A DNA stretch of 64,000 nt, from NCBI GenBank assembly GCA_964543475.1, contig CAZIYJ010000001.1, positions 372,001 through 436,000 on the forward strand, read 5' to 3'. Both the position numbers and the translations under genes were made by a program. Under the pieces are notes generated by a model. That model did not search any database and had not been told where the DNA came from. It saw only the letters and a program-made list of their open reading frames with translations. This document shows positions 61,186 to 64,000 of the stretch, piece after piece. This stretch comes from JAYSYM01 sp964543475. GTDB lineage: Bacteria; Bdellovibrionota; Bdellovibrionia; Bdellovibrionales; JAMPXM01. How positions within the stretch are numbered: the first letter of the stretch is position 1; each line of letters opens with the position of its first letter.

Positions 61186-62049
61186 TTACTGAACGGTAGA
61201 GTTGCCTTTGAATCGATTGCCGAGTTTGCCCCAGTATCCGCCACCGCGTTGTGTGGCCTTCGATGGGTAGCAACCTAAGATATCGCGAGCCTCATCGACA
61301 TAAGCTGTTACACGGGCGTAAGTGCCGCCAAGCTGCTGGCCCTTTGACAAAGTAACCTTTCGAACGCTCGGGCTTGTGATTGTCGTCGTTTCACTTGTTC
61401 GATCGAGATTATAGAGATCAGAAAATGCATCGACACTGTAAAGTCGTGAATCAGGATCAAGGCTTTTTAAACATTTGTTTCGAGTAGCTACTGAGCGATC
61501 AGGTTTGAGTTTAAAGTAAAAAAGTTTCTCGGCGGGATCAAGTTTTGAAGGGTCACTCGGGCGGCCGCACATGTCCATTGGTATGAGGCCATTCGCAGCA
61601 TCGAACAAACGATTTCGGTACTCGCCAGCTAAAGGTTTGTAGATACTGCCGCGACCTTCAGAATTAAACGCATAAAGATTGTAGCGATGGCCTTCAGCGT
61701 TGAGAGGTCTAATCTCTTCTAACTCTCCCGAGGTTCCATCGAGAACCAATACTGCACCGTGCGCATAATCGCGTTTTCCCCGTTTATCTTTTTCATTTTT
61801 ATCGACTCCGTAAGCGGGAGAACCGACAGCTGCAAAAAACTGAATGCAGACATTGCTTCCCTTTGCTGCTTTGGTGCCGGCAGAGTCACACTTGTACATC
61901 ATTTGTCGCCCAACAGACCGTGCATCTGCAGTTGCGGCAGGGAGCGCGTAAGTACCCTGTGCATCCACTTTTTGTGCTGGAAATCGACATGCGGCTTCAG
62001 CTACAGAAAATGATAATAAAAGTGTCGCGGTAAAGATTTTTGCAAACAT
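61186..62049 (-). CDS. Secreted protein, function unknown, coupled to an ApbE-like gene
   Basis: 287 residues with a signal peptide (MFAKIFTATLLLSFSVAEA-ACRF) and an AGAGGT site. The mature part has seven cysteines and segments such as QMMYKCDSAGTKAAKGSNVCIQFF and IPMDMCGRPSDP. It starts only 3 nt after the ApbE-like gene, so they form one operon. No family is recognised; a partner of the upstream proteins in the periplasm is inferred. Confidence 0.68.
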   Translation of the reverse strand: MFAKIFTATLLLSFSVAEAACRFPAQKVDAQGTYALPAATADARSVGRQMMYKCDSAGTKAAKGSNVCIQFFAAVGSPAYGVDKNEKDKRGKRDYAHGAVLVLDGTSGELEEIRPLNAEGHRYNLYAFNSEGRGSIYKPLAGEYRNRLFDAANGLIPMDMCGRPSDPSKLDPAEKLFYFKLKPDRSVATRNKCLKSLDPDSRLYSVDAFSDLYNLDRTSETTTITSPSVRKVTLSKGQQLGGTYARVTAYVDEARDILGCYPSKATQRGGGYWGKLGNRFKGNSTVQ

Positions 62050-62052
62050 CGG

Positions 62053-62910
62053 CTACCTCTTTTTTGACTTTTGTTCCCAGTCGATTCGAACAATCCGTTT
62101 TGTTGAATCGCTAAGTTCACAAGTGAGCTCAGGGCTACATACAATTTTACCCTTATTATCGAAGTACAAATAGGTCCACTGGCCCTGAAACTCTTTGAGA
62201 CTTTTCAGATGTCGCAGTAAATCAATTCCACCCTCGACTAAAGCTGTGGACCATGCGTCCAAACGAGCACCATTGAAGTTTGAATTAGCTAGTAAGACGA
62301 TTTTATCGAAATCGAAATCCGTCTTTTTTGCGTTGCGAACTTTGCCGCCGTGATCGGGACTAACGCTCGAAGAAATCCAACCGCCGTTCATGTCTACTGC
62401 TGCATAGGGGGTATCTGGTAAAATCGAGTCAGATATATAAACCAGACTTTCGGCTTTATAATTTGGCGAAATGAAAATGTCGCCAGCAAAATTTCCGTAC
62501 CACTTTTCAGAAAACTTTCGAGCTAACTCTTCTAGAACTGCACCTTGAGCAATTCCGCCATAGTCGCGGATTTTCGCCGGCGCATCTTTTGATTTAGATT
62601 CGACTTCGAGCTGAAATTTTCCCTGAGTTTCAGTTTTGATCTTTTCAATCAAAGTCGCAAACTCGGGAGGCAGTTGCTCTTTCCCGCAGAGTGTATTACC
62701 CAAGCCTTTATAGAAACAATCCGGATCAAAAGCCGCCTGATAGAAACTGATCTTCGATTTAATGTAATCGTTAATCTCTTTAGATAGTTTTGGGCTCTCT
62801 GCTTGTATTCGGAATCCAACACCAAATAGTTTATGTGTAACGGGTTCGATAGGATCGGCTGCGAATGAAGTGGTACTAACCAATAGCAAAATCAATGTTT
62901 TTAACGTCAT
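62053..62910 (-). CDS. ApbE-like FMN-transferase-family protein, possibly degenerate
   Basis: About 285 residues with a signal peptide. ApbE transfers FMN from FAD to a Thr of target proteins outside the cytoplasm. The flavin/substrate segments are recognisable: DYGGIAQGAVLEELARK (usual DLGGIAKG), NFAGDIFIS, and the C-terminal ARLDAWSTALVEGG, with the metal-binding Asp218. The normally conserved Lys of GGIAKG is Gln122 here. The start is ATG 62910 (a TTG two codons upstream is possible). It lies downstream of a c-type cytochrome gene and upstream of a secreted protein. Confidence 0.65.
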   Translation of the reverse strand: MTLKTLILLLVSTTSFAADPIEPVTHKLFGVGFRIQAESPKLSKEINDYIKSKISFYQAAFDPDCFYKGLGNTLCGKEQLPPEFATLIEKIKTETQGKFQLEVESKSKDAPAKIRDYGGIAQGAVLEELARKFSEKWYGNFAGDIFISPNYKAESLVYISDSILPDTPYAAVDMNGGWISSSVSPDHGGKVRNAKKTDFDFDKIVLLANSNFNGARLDAWSTALVEGGIDLLRHLKSLKEFQGQWTYLYFDNKGKIVCSPELTCELSDSTKRIVRIDWEQKSKKR

Positions 62911-62984
62911 GGTCAAAAGGCTATCAAAGGCCTCTTGGGAGGCAAGGTCTATTTCTCACTAGGCCAGTGTTAGGACAGTCTAAA

Positions 62985-64000
62985 TTACTCGCGAAACTCT
63001 AAGAATAGTTCGATCTGCTTTTTGTCCAGATAACCCACATCTAAAAAATCCTCTGCTGTCTTTAGATTCGAAGGATAGGGCGAAAAACGATTGTCTGATG
63101 TGCTGTGGCAGCTAATGCAAAACTTTTTTACGGGCACATTATTGATTTCTGTGACGGGCAGCCATCGACCCCACTTCTTTTCGTAAACAAAGGGTAGCCA
63201 GCCATCATTTTTACTTTCAGCGTCAGCCGACAGATAATCTCTTGCGATCACTTCAATAAGTTTTGGTTCGTTGTTCTCGTCGTAAATAACTGAAACACGA
63301 GTCGAGTTTAGATCGGTCTGCGGCTCATTGATTCGATGCCAAGGCCAAAACACTTCGCGCCTCGCATTGACTCCGTAAAGTGATCTCAAAGGGCTTTTCG
63401 ATGTGTGGCCAGTGATGTTTGAAAAATCTCTTCCTCCAAACCAGTCGTTTGGATGGAAGCCATTGCTCTTTGCAAAGTCATTTAAAATAAAATCATCTAA
63501 GGGCCGATCGACAATACAAGACCCTTGGTAGAGACAGTTGCCCAATGTGAACACACTCAATTCTCGTAGTCTCTTGTTGTCGCCCGAATACATCTGAGTA
63601 GTAGTTTTCTGATACGTAACCGAAAGTCGTCGAATTTTTGCAGAATCCGTCGATGTGAAAATATCTAGAGATGGACGATAGAGCTCAATTAAATATGCAG
63701 CCTCAATTGCTGCAAAACTTTGAGCTTCAAGCGCGCCCATAATATTCTCGTCGAATGCAGATACAGATTTCCACAATCTCTTTTGCTCATTGCGAATTTC
63801 GTCCAGCGCAAAATTTACGTGTTTAATTAGGGCGCATGCAAAGTCTTGGTGATGACAGCTGCCACTGAGCCCGACATTTCCTAAAAGTCTAATTGGACTG
63901 TTTACGATACGAACGGCAGATCCTAACTCGACATCGCCGTATTGAAGTTGCGAAATTTCAAATAGCGTTCGTTTCGCCGCCTCTGTGTTGAGCTTAACAA
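62985..64000 (-). CDS. Cytochrome c-like protein, 5' end beyond the window
   Basis: The frame is open from 64000 to the stop at 62985 (about 338 residues visible), so the TTG at 63776 is only an internal codon. A c-type heme motif CISCH (63105-63119) lies near the C-terminus, in PVKKFCISCHSTSD. Upstream in the same frame are VGLSGSCHHQDFAC (around 63840-63890) and WPWHRINEP. A single CxxCH plus a possible second, odd Cys-His site suggests a diheme or monoheme periplasmic cytochrome. It heads the minus-strand group with the ApbE-like gene. Confidence 0.6.
   Translation of the reverse strand, partial: VKLNTEAAKRTLFEISQLQYGDVELGSAVRIVNSPIRLLGNVGLSGSCHHQDFACALIKHVNFALDEIRNEQKRLWKSVSAFDENIMGALEAQSFAAIEAAYLIELYRPSLDIFTSTDSAKIRRLSVTYQKTTTQMYSGDNKRLRELSVFTLGNCLYQGSCIVDRPLDDFILNDFAKSNGFHPNDWFGGRDFSNITGHTSKSPLRSLYGVNARREVFWPWHRINEPQTDLNSTRVSVIYDENNEPKLIEVIARDYLSADAESKNDGWLPFVYEKKWGRWLPVTEINNVPVKKFCISCHSTSDNRFSPYPSNLKTAEDFLDVGYLDKKQIELFLEFRE

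Noticed and set aside
63776..63778. TTG 63776 as the start of the cytochrome-like gene
   Set aside because: The frame continues upstream to the window edge with protein-like sequence containing Cys and His motifs.

Overview
The window looks like a stretch of chromosome from a Gram-negative bacterium of moderate GC content, most likely a member of the Bdellovibrionota (Bdellovibrio-like). That placement is inferred from four things: an unusually dense set of secreted proteins and lipoproteins, lipoproteins with an LFQNC lipobox, a caa3-type oxidase operon beside housekeeping genes, and the style of the start sites (many GTG and TTG starts, short overlaps). No marker gene was compared by alignment. 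I see no insertion sequence, prophage, CRISPR array or rRNA.

Layout. Positions 1-8063 hold a TPR protein with an outer-membrane lipoprotein, the conserved stress triad prkA-yeaH-spoVR, a small secreted protein and a secreted papain-like protease. Positions 8077-13679 hold a GcvH-like protein without its lipoyl lysine, a GGCT-fold protein, trmL, secA and two coupled accessory genes. Positions 13692-18296 (minus strand) hold a BamE-like lipoprotein and a compact four-gene lipid or acyl cluster: SDR, alpha/beta hydrolase, KAS III-like and acyl-CoA ligase. Positions 18740-25405 are a complete caa3 cytochrome oxidase operon with its copper chaperone and heme A enzymes. Positions 25410-27675 hold tyrosine-catabolism genes (maiA, fahA). 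Positions 28742-34678 are a methionine/folate unit in which a core MetH without an activation domain follows a RACo-like reductive activator.

Positions 34806-47594 are dominated by envelope and secreted proteins, including a large Cys-rich repeat lipoprotein and an OmpA-family protein, together with an ABC-F ATPase, a methyltransferase, a GT39-type membrane protein and an orphan histidine kinase. Positions 47596-52800 hold tadA and then the macromolecular synthesis block rpsU-yqeY-dnaG-rpoD. Positions 52865-54440 are a three-gene regulatory module with a candidate operator. A CAU tRNA at 55290-55366 is followed by an odd second copy of its 3' end, broken inside the T-loop by two hairpins. The last part carries a radical SAM protein with domains in unusual order, a DUF1428 protein, an FG-GAP lipoprotein and a minus-strand group with an ApbE-like protein and a c-type cytochrome that runs off the window.

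The most notable observations are the interrupted tRNA copy with AGGA-loop hairpins, the radical SAM protein (SPASM-like segment before the radical SAM core, CX13CX2C), the acyl cluster with an active-site-altered KAS III, the core MetH plus RACo pair, and a shared Cys-rich repeat family in two lipoproteins. All functions are predictions from sequence reading alone.
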